Shown here in pieces: positions 1 through 12,627 of a stretch of DNA of 64,000 bases (its first letter is position 1; every line of letters begins with the position of its first letter). This stretch comes from Cryptomeria japonica (Eukaryota > Streptophyta > Pinopsida > Cupressales > Cupressaceae): assembly GCF_030272615.1 (NCBI RefSeq), contig NC_081408.1:66288546-66352545 (forward strand). The letters run 5' to 3'. The position numbers and the translations under genes were made by a program. The notes under the pieces are model-generated. The model did not search any database, had not been told where the DNA came from, and was given only the letters and a program-made list of their open reading frames with translations.

Positions 1-294
1 ATCTCCTACAACCCTACCAAATGGCAATATCGGGAGATGAATCAAATTACCGCATTCAAAATAGACAAAATTGTACAATGCAATGAAATTTATCAAATTT
101 ATCTAAATCAAATCAAATTTTCAAAAAAATTTATTCATCTCCTGAGGGGGCATTATCAACATCATTTATCAAATTTGGGGCACGACTTAAAAATCTCAAA
201 ACAACATAAAAAATTGATCATAACTAAATCATGACAACACATCATTTTCTTTGAATCAACATGTGCACACATGTCACTTCAAAGAGGGACAAAT

Positions 295-1735
295 TGTAGA
301 TGTATAAAAATGATGATATTCCTAAATGAATATTTAATGTTCATTTTATTCTCATTCCTCTATTTAATTAAGTAAATTATTCAATTTATTTAGTTAAATT
401 CACTTAAGCCCTTTTTGCATAATTTAATTGAATAAATTAGTTTATTTAATTAAAAACCCTTCACTCTACTTTTAATTAAATTCAAATTTAATTAAATAGT
501 TACCCCAGTTAAATAAATCTAATTTATTTAAATCCCCAACTTGCAACCAAATTGAAATAAAGTAATTTTATTTAATTAGTTCTATTTTCCCTCACCCACT
601 TGCATTTTCCTACATATCCCACTTGCCTCCTAACCCTATTCCTAATTTCTTCTAGAATCCATCTAATCCTAATCAATTAGCCTAAATTCCATTATCCCCT
701 TTCCCTAAATTTGAGGAGGTCACTTCTCAAATTTGGAGTAAAGTCTTCAAAAGGCATTAAAGCCTTTATCCATTCAACAAGCTAACTTATTGAATACCCC
801 CAAATTTGGAAGGACTCTTACAAATTTGTCCCCCAAAGTCTTCAAACCATTAATGGTTAACTAACCCTTATTGGTGTGGTTAGAGACTTTTTGACTAACT
901 CAACCTCCATCTAACCCAAGGGTCTCATCAAGCATTTATTGCTTTGACCATGGTTATTTTTTTAACCTTTGCACAAGAGTTTACCCCTTGGGTAAAACTT
1001 TTATCCATTGGATAACCCTAACCTAACCTTAACCCTTACATCCTAAGGTAACCATGAGGTATTCTCAAGCATTTAATGCTTCTTACATCTCCTCTCAGCC
1101 AGCCTTATGTTGACAATTGTCGCCATTTCATTGGTGAAAATTGAAAACATGGATTGACAACTTTCAAACTCGACCCTTGATTAACTCTTTCAATCTTGAC
1201 CATCCACTGCCCTATTTTTACTATAAATAGAGCTCTCATTCCTCTATTTTTAAGGATCCATGCAAGCTTTAGTATCTTATTTATGTTCAATTTTATTAAC
1301 ACATCTAGCTTCTCTTTGTTATAGGAGTAAATCTAATAAACATTTTAGACTATTTCCTTTATCATTAGCTTAACTCATAAACTAGTATATCATGTTAGGA
1401 TAGTATTGCTACTAGTCTTGTCATCTTATAATCTAGTTTATTGCATTTGTAGAATCACGCATAGATAGGATGCATTTTCATGACTAAATCAATCATAAGC
1501 ATCCCTCGTTCTAGCATTTGTCATCCCTAAGTTACTTTTCTCAATGATCTGAGAGCAAAGGCATTGGCTTGAGGGACCTTGTGAGATAGAGAACCATGGA
1601 ACCATCCTTGGGAAGTCAAGTCATTCTTCATGACTCCATAACTTGCACCAAGTAGTCCCGTGGGTGTGTGGACAAGCCTCTTTAATCTTTAATTTTCACA
1701 TTTTAAATTTCATCACCCCACTTTTCCCGCATACA
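295..1735 (+). repeat. 3' LTR of family A gypsy element (1441 bp)
   Basis: Begins TGTAGATGTATAAAAATGA and ends CCCGCATACA, so it has TG...CA termini. It aligns along its length with the two 1507-bp LTRs of the complete copy (14512-16018 and 31617-33123), including the AATTTAATTAAAT-rich first third, the CCCAAGGGTCTCATCA block, the TATA box region and the ATCTAGTTTATTGCATTT block. It is visibly more diverged and about 66 bp shorter, so it is not the sister of those LTRs but another insertion. Confidence 0.88.
1222..1230 (+). promoter_or_regulatory. LTR TATA box
   Basis: TATAAATAG inside CTATAAATAGAGCTCTC. The same box occurs at the same place in the other two LTRs of this family (15476-15484 and 32581-32589), which supports it as the core promoter at the U3/R border. 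In a 3' LTR it could read outward into the DNA at 1736 and beyond. Confidence 0.7.
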
Positions 1736-4700
1736 GTATGTATTGTCTTAGTTTATATCTCAGGCGATGAAATTTTTTGCAAGTATGTTTGACAACACTT
1801 TATCTCATAACTATGGTTCTTGGCCTTGTAATGATGAATAACTATGTATTAGTTGGCTTATTCCAACTTGTTTGGGCATGAAAATATAGAATATGTGAAC
1901 TTGGAAATGATGTTGGAGGATCATGGAATGATTCTATGTGGTCCACATGATAATGCATGGTATTTTTATTATTACATTGTGTCTTGAGTTGGTTCTCATT
2001 ATGATCTACAACTGTCTGGATGATAGGGTCTTGTCTCTTTTTCATTTATGAATTTGGGAATCCATGCTAATATTGAAGGATGTGACAAGTTTCATTTAGA
2101 TCCTAATATTCTTTTTTATGACCACATTGAGTAAATTAATTTGGAGAATGTGTTTGGGCTAACTAGTTATGTGTTATATATTCCCCTATTTTTGAATTTG
2201 GATGATGTGTACCATCTTGGTTGATGTTCAGGTCTACATAGAAAGATTGAATAAGTTTTTTTAGGTACTCTCAAACTCCTAGATTGGGTAAAATTCACCA
2301 TAATTATTTTTAGTGGCTCACTTGATTAGCTGATTGCTTGTTTCCTATTCTGGTCGATCTAACTCGAGTTTTGAGATGTTGAGGAAATATATATATATAG
2401 AATATCAAATCAGCTACAAAGTGTATGGATTATGGGGGATGTGAATATGAGGTAGTAAGTGTGTATGGTCCAAGATTTAGGACTTGAGTTTCTTAATGGT
2501 CACTTAAGATGGTGATTCAAGAGCACCTACATTCTAAGGAGATTGTTGGTAGTAGTGTGTTGAAGGCCTATTCTTTATAATCAAAATATTCATGTATCCT
2601 TCTCTAAGATAATGAATATTTTTCAACAAGTTCTTGTATCTTTCTCTAGAGTAGTGAACCTCTTTAGCAAGTCCTTCTATGAGAAATGTGTTTCCCTAGG
2701 CAGTGAGCCTTAAAAAAATAATAATCTTGTTTATATATTGTGAAATAGCTGTCACCATATTTTTTCCCTTGCAATGGTTTTACACATAAATTTTTTGTTC
2801 TCTAGTGTATTGGTGTTCATTAATTTATCTTTCATTATTGTTTATTAGATTAAGGTTTTTGAATTTGAGGTGTTCTTAAAGTTTAAGTTTTGATTAAGAC
2901 TTATTCACCCCCCTCTCAATCTTGGAGATTGTTCAACAAGCTTTGGCTAATGCTAAACAATAGAACTATTTATTACTTATTAATTTAAATAGAAACAACC
3001 ACAAACTTGTACAAGGTTAAAATTATTTAAAACTAGTACATGTGAAATGAAAACTACTACCATAATTGTTGGCAACATGAAATGATTTTAAGGTAGTGTA
3101 TAATTTCTATTTTCAGACAAATTTTAACACCTAACATTAAGACGACTCTATTTATTTCTTCAAAAGAACCATAAATTATTTAGGGAAATAAGACCACTCA
3201 CTTTATTAATAATGATCTTAACATTAAAAAATAGGTGACAACTTTTAATAAATGCATTTAATTCGACTATATTATAGAGGCTTTAATCTTTATTTTGGAA
3301 AGATTGTAGTTCTCTATCAATTTTCATTACCATCTACAAAGGTTGCAAAAATATATATATAGTAAAATATTTTATTTTAAATCATATTGGTTTGAAGATT
3401 TCATGACTGCCAAAAAAATATGGGTTTGAAATAATGATAGACTCTACATGTGACCTTCATTTCACAAGCTAATCAAAGAAAAGGAAAGGAAATAGAAATG
3501 GAGATGAAGATTTATTTTATGTACATTCACCCCTTATTCTGAATACATTAGAGATTTTTAACATTCAACTAATATATGACTCTATTTTCCATAATTTAAA
3601 GAAATATTGGCTTCCTTTGCTTCTATATTATGTTGATTATCTTATGCTTCTTCTTTATGCTCTATCAGTTTGTATGCATGATAGGTTTAATAATGTCAAA
3701 TGGTTTGTGCATATCTTATATTTAGTTAGTTCCATGAGATATAACATTTATATAAGATTGAGAGTACTATCAAGCATTTTGTTGGAAAATCATGTTCTCC
3801 TAAGCCTCCCTACACCTCCTTACACTCTTGTGCACACCTACCTTGTTAGTAGCAGCTAAGAGTAAATGTAACCTAAAGTTTTCTAGTATCTCATTGGGAT
3901 CTCAAACTACCACTTGCTCCTAATGTTGCTGAAACTGTGTAACTAGAGTTATTTCTCTATAGATAATTTATGTTGATAGGTGATTTCAAAATTTAAATGA
4001 GAAGATTGAAATTTGTGTAGCCTAGATAAATAGAATGTCAATGGGAATTTCCCCATCAGAGATAATTTGAAGTCAATTTGTGTAGCAATAGTAGAGGATT
4101 AATTCTCAAATTTGAGTGATTCAAATAATTTTCTTAGTTTTGTAACAACAACTATTGTTTTTGTTTGTGCTGAGAGTAGTGATTTCTCTAGTCATTTTGT
4201 AGCTCCAAGTGAGCAACATGTGAGCTATAGAGATCAAAGAAGGTCTAGATTATTTGATTGGGAGAAACTCTAGAATGCTACAAATATATTTGTAATTAGT
4301 ACTTTGTTTTAGTTTCTGAGTTTGAATTTTATTCATTTTGTAAAAGTAATCTCCAAATTTAATAGAAGAAAATATTACTAGTCTCTATTTTGTATTTGAT
4401 ATTTTATTCTAAGTTTTAATTTTATGTATTTCTTCAAATTGATAATTTTTATCTTAAGTAATTGAGTTGGGTGTTTGATTATTGAATTGATTTGGATTAG
4501 ATGTACATAAGAGTATATTTTTCTCTCAAATTCACCAATAGTAAATGTGTTAGTCTTCACTTTATATATTTAATTCTTTTCTTTTTCTTATCACACAAAA
4601 TGGATGTATTAATGACAATGCATATCACTTTCATTCCTATATGGGTTTTGGGTATCTATCGGAAGTGCTCAAACAAGTGTTATCTCCTGTTGGAAGATTG

Positions 4701-4950
4701 TAACTCCCTCATTATTCTATTATATAGTTAGTCTAGCTCTCTTATCTACTAAAATTGCCAAGCTATGTTGGCACAACATTGACTAAATTTGTTTTATCCT
4801 TTTGTGGTTCTTTGGTAATTAGTCCATATGCCTTTTTGTGCCTCCCAAATGGGTATGTGCACAAAGATGGTGGTTAGAAAAGTGGACACCATCCAAAAAA
4901 AGCATGGAAAAACAAGCAGCATGTACACAGTTTTAAAATTTGAAATTCTC
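1736..4950. other. non-genic A+T-rich DNA
   Basis: No credible gene seen on either strand; open frames are short and of low complexity. One part, about 2541-2940, looks like an old copia LTR remnant: it starts TGTTGGTAG and ends in a TTATTCACCCCCCTCTCAA block, which is common at LTR ends of plant copia elements, but no primer site or partner LTR follows. A 43-codon open stretch ends near 4274 and matches nothing I know. Confidence 0.5.
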
Positions 4951-4998
4951 GCGTACGCGCTTAGGTTTGTTCTTCCCGAGCCTAGAGAAGGTAGTGTG

Positions 4999-5129
4999 TA
5001 TGCGCTGCTTTTAGGAGAATAAGAGCATATGGGCTACACCTAGGAAAATGAGCACGTACACACTGCTCATAGGAAAATGAGCACGTACATGCTAATAATC
5101 CAAATATAATCACGTACATGGTGCCTGCT
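4999..5129 (+). repeat. 29-bp tandem array, subterminal repeats of the DNA transposon
   Basis: Four units of exactly 29 bp start at 4999, 5028, 5057 and 5086, with a partial fifth at 5115. Each starts TAYRYG/TACAC and the middle ones share AGGAAAATGAGCACG. The array ends about 120 bp before the first ATG of the adjacent gene. CGCGTACGCGC at 4950-4960 is a further palindromic copy of the core. Such arrays near transposon ends usually bind the transposase; here that is inference from position and from the related motifs at 47127-47400. Confidence 0.7.
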
Positions 5130-5391
5130 AAAAAAGTAAAAAAAAAAAAAGGTCTCGTTTACCCATGAATAGTGCGTTTTTACTTCATTTTTTTTCCATT
5201 TCCTCTCCTAAACCGCAAATAGGGTGCTAGATTTTTCCTCCAAGCTATGGATCAAGGTTAGTTTTTGTTTATTTTTATCTTGTTTGCCCATTTGTTCAAT
5301 TTGTTTTACATTTTGAATTTAATTTCATTAATTTTGATTATGTTTTTTCATCATTTGTTTCAAAAACCATATTCTTCTAATCCATAATAAG

Positions 5392-6374
5392 AACAACCAA
5401 ATGCACCTCCTGAAAACACACAAGAACAACCCCCATTTCCTCCTTTTAACTGCACACTCGAAACATAGGAGCAATTAATTAGTCAGTTAGGACAAAATAC
5501 GTCTAAAATCAATATACTGATTGTTAAATTCTAAACTTTTTAACTTGAGCATCATCAATCCCTCGCCACTAGCCTAGAAACATTAGCTAGTGGCGCCATA
5601 GTTGTTTCCACATAAATTACCAAATGGTGAAGCTTTAGGGATAGGTGTCATCAATTCTATGCCGATGGGCTATCATATGATGGATTAAAAAATAAAAATA
5701 TTACTAAACAATAAATATGTGCCCTTTTTGTTGATCCTAAATCTGGTCAGTCATTACCTCTTAATGCAAAGAGGTTTCCCATGCATTGGTGTACCAATGT
5801 GTAGATGAAGAATCTTTTTTGGCAGAGGTGGTGGATGGTATTCTATGATCCACCTTGTAATAATTATGAGGTGCCATTATATTTTTTGAGAACAATATAT
5901 TGTGAGTTTGTGCTCAATGTGCGCCCAGACTATTTTGACATGAGAGAGTTGCATGGTAGAGGTGGTGGCTCTGCCCAAGATAGTCTTAGAGCCCATAAGT
6001 GATTACTCGTGAAGAGTTGTCGCCCCCTAGCACCCAAACCCAAGGTGCATCAAGTTGTCCCAATAGAGCTGGAAGAGTCAATAAAGCTATAGACTCTTCA
6101 GGCGGCCACAACATTGACTGGTGCCATCATCTAGCATGGGACATCATTAGCACACCCTATTGTATTGGATGATGAGCCATTAGGTGGTGATAGACAACCC
6201 ATCTAGCATATGTGTGTTAGTTGCTCAGGGATAGATGATGGAGCCGGTGCAAATGGATCCTCATCTCATCTGTGCATAATTTGTGGGAGTAGATGTCAGG
6301 CCCACACAGCTAAGGATTTCACACTGACAAATGAGTTGATGGACATGGTGTTTGCCAATGAGTGAGAGACATAG
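5392..6374 (+). pseudogene. large exon 2 of the unknown transposon gene
   Basis: About 327 codons in one frame, interrupted by roughly 13 stop codons but by no frameshift that I could find. The N-terminal part is rich in Pro, Gln and Glu. The middle holds a Trp/Tyr/Phe-rich stretch around 5790-5945 (FWQRWWMVFYDPPCNNYEV, then LRTIYCEFVLNVRPDYFDM). The end holds CVSCSGIDDGAGA and, after a short gap, CIICGSRCQAHTAKDF, a Cys/His set that could bind zinc. The acceptor is ATAAG/AACAACC. The last two codons, before the donor GTGCAT, read ACA TAG, fitting a former ...CAG/GTGCAT border. Conservation of frame across so many stops argues that it was coding until recently. Confidence 0.6.
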
Positions 6375-6490
6375 GTGCATTGATTTTAATTCATAGCATT
6401 TTATTTATCATTCACTTTAAATTTGTAATTACATTAATGAATTTTCATTCATACATCGATTTAAATTGAGATAAATAATATGCATTTCAG

Positions 6491-7111
6491 GATGTAGTAG
6501 CGGTATCCCATACTCCTCCCCCAATTACTATAGTTGTAACTTTGATGCTTGAGGTATAAATTTTATAACATGTTAAAATAGAATAGTACACATTGAATTC
6601 AAAAAAATACAAGATATACTAACTATCTTTAATGCATGGTCCAATTTTTGGTTTATAGGTGTTGACATGGGACAAAATGTCCCAGATTGATGACATCACG
6701 CTCTCAGCGATCGACTTTGGTCTACAAGGATATACGGTATCATATTTTGTACAACCATTTTTATGCATTGTTTTGATGGAATATGCAAGTCATTTCATTT
6801 TAGATTTTTAAAATGATGTTTAATTTATTATATGTACTAATATATAATGTTAATTTTTTTTTTTAGGGTACCCCCTCTGCATCTAGGACTCGTCCTAAGA
6901 AAAAGAATTCGTTGAAGATGCCAAAACATGGGAAGAAGGTAATTGAACACATTTTTAGTTTTACAATTGTTTAAAAATATTGAAATCAAGTATTAGTTGG
7001 GGTTTGTAGATTGATTAGTGTCTTTTGTCTATTTTACATGTACAACGGCCATTGAGCTATGTGGATTTGTTGAGTGCACCTGATTCACTCATGGATTAAG
7101 AGAGGGTGGAG
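6491..7111 (+). pseudogene. exons 3-6 of the unknown transposon gene
   Basis: Four small phase-0 exons: 6491-6553 (21 codons, acceptor TTTCAG, donor GTATAA), 6659-6736 (26 codons, TTATAG / GTATCA), 6867-6938 (24 codons, TTTTAG / GTAATT) and about 7042-7111 (donor GTATGT, poor acceptor). The third has a basic stretch SRTRPKKKNSLKMPKHGKK that could act as a nuclear localisation signal. One TAA lies in the fourth. Copia 1 begins eight bases after the last donor. Confidence 0.6.
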
Positions 7112-7119
7112 GTATGTAT

Positions 7120-8655
7120 TGATAGTTCTGATACTTAATATAAGTATAGATCCAATAGCCAACAAGATGAGAGGGGGGGGGGTGCATCATACAAACTTAA
7201 TCATCCATAAAAACATCAGATTCAACCTCGGTAACATATATATCAGTCATATATCCAAAACTGTTAAACATGCAAACTCAAAAGCATATGAACAATATAA
7301 ACCTCATAACACCAGATTTAATGTGGAAACCAAAATAGGGAAAAACCACTGTGAGATTTCGGACCCACTAAGAAATATACTCTTCTAGAGTATGCTCGGT
7401 TAAAAGCAAATCCTGTTAAAGATTACAAACACATTGCTAGATGTGACCTGGTTAAGTGATTTCCCTCAGATCTATTAGGATCTTCACTTTGTTAGAAGTG
7501 ACCTTGTTAAAGGATTTCAAAAACTCAATCAGAATGTCACCTTGTTAGAGGATTTACATATAAGACTGTTAAGTCCACTCAGTTAAGAGATTTTTTGTTA
7601 CTTTCAGAAAATAAAAGTAATAAAATCTATCTGCAACTTCACATCTAAAATGCTAAAACAAATTCCTATTTGTTCAATACAATCTAGACATAGAACTAAT
7701 CTTGTCTATCTACTAGGCTTCTATACTTTGTTATTCTAACAGGTCTTCAAGCTTTTGTGCTCGGTAATCACTATGTAGTATCCCTGTGCATACACTTTCC
7801 CACATACATTGTTTATCAACAATTTCCTATTTATAAACAATTAGGTAACTGCTTAATCTCCTTGATCACATTTCCCATGATCAATCGTAGCCATGAGATC
7901 TTCAATCTTGTCTAGGTTCAATGCATCTTTCGATCTAAAAATGTTTTACCTCGCCTTGGAAGTTGCATAATAGTCTTGGAACTTGTGCTAGGGTATTGCG
8001 GTTCAATATGAGTTGTAGATCTTCATGTCGACTTTCCATTGCCTTAGATTCGTTAACAAACTTCTTCCATGGCTTACCAATCATTTGATCCACTCCAGCT
8101 CATCAGCTTCCTTCATTAAATACCGCATGAAAACATTTAATGTATTCTATTATAGCTCGGCTATAGCTTGGTAACAACTCGATGAATACTAAACTTCATT
8201 CGGTAGACATTCTGCCTTCATTAACCGATAGCAATAACCTTAGTGTTTACTGACTAGGTTCCTTAGGGTTTACCGACTAGGTTCTTTGGTTGATAACATA
8301 GTATAGTATTAACCTTTACAATTTACAACATATGTATGATGTTAAAACAATCTAAAACATCATGATCTCATCATTGTCTGACTCGGTAGTAGTTGCCCAT
8401 TGAATACCTTATTCATCATATTCTTTCCTATGTCTTTTACCGACATCTTTATAGTCTTCATATCATACTTCTCAAGATATGGCAACATCATACTGAATTA
8501 GAAAATCAATTTCTTGACATCAATGACAAAATAATAATATCAAGACAGTAAAACATCTTTAATCAGTTATATCTATAATCATCAACAACCTTCTCAATAG
8601 CCTTAAGAAATGCCAACAATATTTCATTGTCTATTATAATTCCATATTGCCAACA
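7120..8655 (-). repeat. 3' LTR of copia 1 (1536 bp)
   Basis: On the + strand it starts TGATAGTTCTGATACTT and ends CATATTGCCAACA. It matches 13358-14511 continued at 33129-33508, with scattered substitutions. It contains the uninterrupted sequence TTGATAACATAGTATAGTATT, the empty target of the gypsy insertion in the other LTR. A conserved block CCAAAATAGGGAAAAACCAC, also seen in altered form in the LTR of the copia element at 59979, links the two families. Confidence 0.88.
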
Positions 8656-9116
8656 ATTTCCCCCTTTGGCATTGATGGCAGAACCAATTGATTTGACCTT
8701 AATAGATTCAGATTGCTATGATTTTGAAATGCTAAAATGCTCTCCCCCATACATTAGACTTCTCCTCATTTCTTCACTCTTCTTCCCAATATATAGTCTG
8801 CTCAATTTTCTCTTAGTCTTCTCTTCTTTATAGTAGTCTTCTCCCCTATATTGGTATGATAGGTCTTCTCCCCCTTTGACAACAATGCCAAAAAGTAAAG
8901 AACAAAAACATAATTTCTTTCTGTAAGAAGTGATTCTTGCTATTGTGTATCAACTGAGTCTCGGTTAGAGCATTTGTCTTCAATTCCTATTCCCTGTAAT
9001 ATTTCCTGTATTAATTCTAGTACAGTTTTGGAAAACATCCTAAAGTGTATAACTTAGCATCAACTCCCAAAAGATATTCATTAGAGTCATCAGATTGATT
9101 CTTTCACCTAACTCGG
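8656..9116 (-). other. polypurine tract and untranslated tail of copia 1
   Basis: The complement of ATTTCCCCCTTTGGC (8656-8670) is the purine tract GCCAAAGGGGGAAAT directly before the 3' LTR, where plus-strand DNA synthesis starts. Between it and the pol stop near 9117 I see no gene, only A+T-rich DNA. Confidence 0.75.
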
Positions 9117-10907
9117 TTAGTGAGAAGAAGATAGGGGTAGGACCCCTAAATTACTTCTGAGATATTCAAAACTATCCTTTGGTAGTGGCTTGGTGAAGAT
9201 ATCTGCTATTTGCTCCTTTGTGCTAACATATTCCAACACCACTTTCTTCTCTTGAGCTTCTTCTCTAAGATAATGATATTTGATAGATATGTGCTTTGTC
9301 TTAGAGTGCATAATAGGATTCTTTGAAATATTAATGGCACTAGTATTGTCACAGAATATAGTTATTGGCTCGGTAACTTTCTCATTTATACCTTCCAATA
9401 GTTGTTTGATCCATGAAATACTGGTACAATTTAATGCTGTAGCAACATATTCAGCTTCTGCTGTTGACTGTGAAACACATCCTTGTTTCTTGCTAAGCCA
9501 ACTCACTAATCTTTCTCCTAAAACGAAAGCTCCTCCACTTGTGCTTTTTCTGTCATCAATGTTGCCTGCCCAATCAGCATCAATATAAACTTTTAAATCA
9601 AAATCATTTCCTTTCTAATATACTAGGCCATAATCCTTTGTGCCTTTCAAGTATCTAAAAATTCTTTTGATTGTTGTCATGTGTGTTTCCTTAGGATCTG
9701 CAGAGAATCTTGCAACTATACCTACTACATGTGCTATGTTTGGTCTACTGTGAACAACATATTGTAGTTTTCCAATCATGGATCGATAGAGTGTCTCATC
9801 AACAGATGCAGATTCATTAGTCTTAGATATATTACAATTGGTAGTCATAGGAGTACTTATTGGTTTTGAATCATCCATTTTCTTTAAGATTTCCTTTATG
9901 TACTTGGATTGAGTAATGAAAATCTCATTTTTCATTTGCAGTATTTGTAAACCTATAAAATATTGTATCTCACCGATTAATGACATCTCAAATTCTTCGC
10001 TCATTTCATTTCCAAAATTCTTGCATAAAGAGACATTTCCACAAAATATAATATCATCAACAAATATGGTTGAGATCAGTATTCCATTTTCATCATTCTT
10101 CAAGTACATGTTGTTGTTCTCACTTGTCCTTATAAAACCAATCTTAATCAAATATGAGTGCAATCTTTCATACCATGCTCTTGGTGCTTATTTCAAACCA
10201 TATAAAGCTTTGTTCAATTTACATACTTGATCTTTATTATTGTCTTCAACAAATCCTTCAAGTTGTTCAATGAAAACTTCTTATTCTACTATTCCATTTA
10301 GAAATGTAGATTTGACATCTATTTGATATATCTTGAAGTTCTTGAAAGCAGCATAGGCCAACAATGTTCTTACTCCTTCATGTCTAGCAACAGGTGCAAA
10401 AGTTTCACCATAATCAATTCCTTCTTCTTGAGCATAACCTTTGCAAACTAATCTTGCTTTGTTTCGAATGACTTCTCCTTTTTCATTTAGCTTGTTTCTG
10501 AAAATCTACTTTGTACCAATTACATTTTTGTCCTTTGGTCTTGGGATTAGTGTCCATGTGTCATTCTTCTTGATTTGATCAATCTCTTCTATCATAGCAT
10601 TTACCCAATCTTCACTGTTAAATGCCTCTTTCACTATTCTCGGTTCAAATTCAGATATCAAACATGTGTTCTGTCTTAGTTTGTTCCTTGTCATCACTAG
10701 ATCATCCTTATCTACTATAATCTGACTTGGTGCATGATGTCTTCTGACATACCTTGCTAATACTGGCTCGATAGGCTTTGTATGATCTTCTTCATCACTC
10801 GGTAACTGGATACTCTTCATTTTATTCAATAGTCTTCTCAGTAAGACTTCTTGGTTAAACATAGACAAATTCATCATAGTTTTTTGGTTCCTTGGAATTT
10901 CCTTCAT
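9117..10907 (-). pseudogene. copia 1 reverse transcriptase and RNase H, broken
   Basis: One - strand frame from 10907 down to 9117. It starts in the integrase-RT linker, includes a WTLIPRPKDKNVIGTK block (before 10506), the RT palm motif as FVDDIIF (near 10070; most copia elements have YVDD), the KRIFRYLKGT block and RNase H with WLSKKQGCVSQSTAEAEY and CDNTSAI, ending shortly after ADIFTKPLPKD. Stops interrupt it near 10506, 10285, 10187 and 9615; one replaces the Trp after GTK and one the Gln of the LK-x-APRAW block. It is shifted relative to the upstream PR-INT frame, the two overlapping at 10855-10907. Confidence 0.85.
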
Positions 10908-12561
10908 TATTTCTTTCTACAAATTCATCAATTTTCACATTTGCACTTTCTACTATTTTGTTAGATGATTTGATCAGACATTTAAATGCTTTTCTTCTGG
11001 AAGAATAACCTAGAAATGTTCCTTCTTCACTTTTGTGATAAAACTTGCCATTTCTATCATCTTTATGAACATAGCATCTACTTCCAAAGATTTTAAGATA
11101 ACTAACATTAGGTTTCTTATCATACCAGATCTTATATGGTGTCTTCAAAGTACCTTTCTTCAATTGAACTCGGTTCAAGGTGTATACGGTTGTGCTTGTT
11201 GCTTGTCTCCAAAATGTTTGTGGTACCTTCTTTTCAATCATCAGTGTTCTAGCATAATCCACAATAGATCTGTTTCTTCTTTCAGCTATTCTATTCTGTT
11301 GCGGAGTTCTCGGTGCAGAGACTTGTCTTTTAATACCATGATCATTGCAAAATAAGTTGAATTCATCAGATGTGAACTCTCCTCCTCTATCTGATCTAAG
11401 ACATTTTAGTTGTCTTCTTGTTTCATTTTCAACTCTTGCCTTGTACCATTTAAACATTTGAAAAGCTTCTAATTTTTCTTTTAAAAACATTACTGACATC
11501 ATCCTTGAATAGTCATCCACAAATAATATGAAATACTTATCACCATAATAACTTTGAACTTTCATAGGACCACAAAAATCAGTGTGCACTAGATCTAAAA
11601 TTCCCTTAGAAGTGTAAAACTTACTTGTAAAGATTGATCTTGTCATCTCACCCATCTAGCATCCTCGGCACATAGCATCCTCAAATTTTTCAAGACTCGG
11701 TAGACCTCTTACTCTGTGCTTCTTACTTATTTTGATCAGATTATCAAAATTTAAATGACAAAACCTCTTATGCCATAGCCAGGTATCATCAATATTTGCA
11801 TGCAAACACTTATTCCGAGTTGAGTCAAGGTGAAATGTATTACCTTTTGTTTGCGTCTCGGTAGCAGCTAACTTTCCATTCTTGTCATGAACTTTGACAA
11901 TTCCTTTCTGAAATTCTATTCGGTAACCTGTGTTGTTTAGCTGTGATACACTCAACAAATTGTATTTCAAACCTTCAACCCAATAAACATAATTGCATCT
12001 TGCATTATCAAGAAGTGTTATAGATCCTTTACCTCTTACCGGACATGGTGCATCATTACCAAATCTAACATAGCCTCCATCATAATCTTCTAACATAATA
12101 AACTTATGTTTATCTCCTCTCATATGATGTGAGCATCCACTATCTATAATCCAAGAATCATTAGTGTTTATGTGAGATATTAGGGCTTTTTCTTCATACC
12201 TTTCTTCATCTGAGCCATCCTTGATAGCCATATAAACAACTTCCTCTATATCAGTCTCATCTGCTTTATCATCATTAGATTCCTCATCAGCTATTAAGCA
12301 TGTCTTTCTATCTCTTCTTCTGAAGTCTCGGTGTCCTCTGTAATGGTTATCTTTCTGTCTGTTATCTCGGTAATCTCTCTTTTCAATAAAATCTTTGTTA
12401 GGACAGTTAGAAGCCAGATGTCCTATCTTATCACAATTGAAACATTTCAAAGGTAGTTTTCCTTTATACTTACCTTTGCCTCTCGTTAACCTTTTGGCTA
12501 ATAGTGCTTCAAACTCTTCTTGCTTTCTGATTTCTTCATATAGTTTGTGTACTTCTTCCAT
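10855..12561 (-). pseudogene. copia 1 nucleocapsid, protease and integrase
   Basis: Same frame as the gag stretch upstream. In order: zinc knuckle CFNCDKIGHLASNC (CX2CX4HX4C), aspartic protease site WIIDSGCSHHM (DSGC), GAG-pre-integrase with the HHCC zinc site (WLWHKR, CHLNF, MCRGC), then the integrase core with its acidic residues in HTDFCG, RSDRGGEF and IAER. A single TAG at 11656-11658 falls right after the last Cys pair, where a Gln is usual. Integrase joins the cDNA to host DNA. The frame ends at 10855 in the linker to RT. Confidence 0.87.
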
Positions 12562-12627
12562 GCTCTTCCGAAATCTTTCACTTGCTCCACTATGATCTCC
12601 TTCAGAGTACTTATACTTTCTTTCATT

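Larger units (their letters stand above)
1..1735 (+). mobile_element. 3' end of a Ty3/gypsy element, family A, cut by the window edge
   Basis: The last 294 internal bases and the 3' LTR of an element related to the complete copy at 14512-33123. The internal tail matches the tail of that copy: an inverted repeat around GAGATGAATCAA (33-46 against 129-142), a TTCATCTCC-GAGGGGGCAT block, and the ACATGTGCACACATGT stretch just before the purine tract AAAGAGGGACAAAT. Coding parts lie outside the window. The base pairs after the LTR, GTATG at 1736-1740, would be the right target duplication; the left one cannot be seen. Confidence 0.85.

Noticed and set aside
2541-2940. Solo copia LTR
   Set aside because: Only the two ends look right; no target duplication, primer site or sister copy in the window, so it is mentioned but not called.
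4999-5129. CRISPR-like array
   Set aside because: Units are head-to-tail without unique spacers, no cas genes, and the sequence is eukaryotic.
7074-7388. 104-codon + strand frame, with a near copy at 13357-13623
   Set aside because: Lies in the copia 1 LTRs on the non-coding strand; present twice only because LTRs are repeated.
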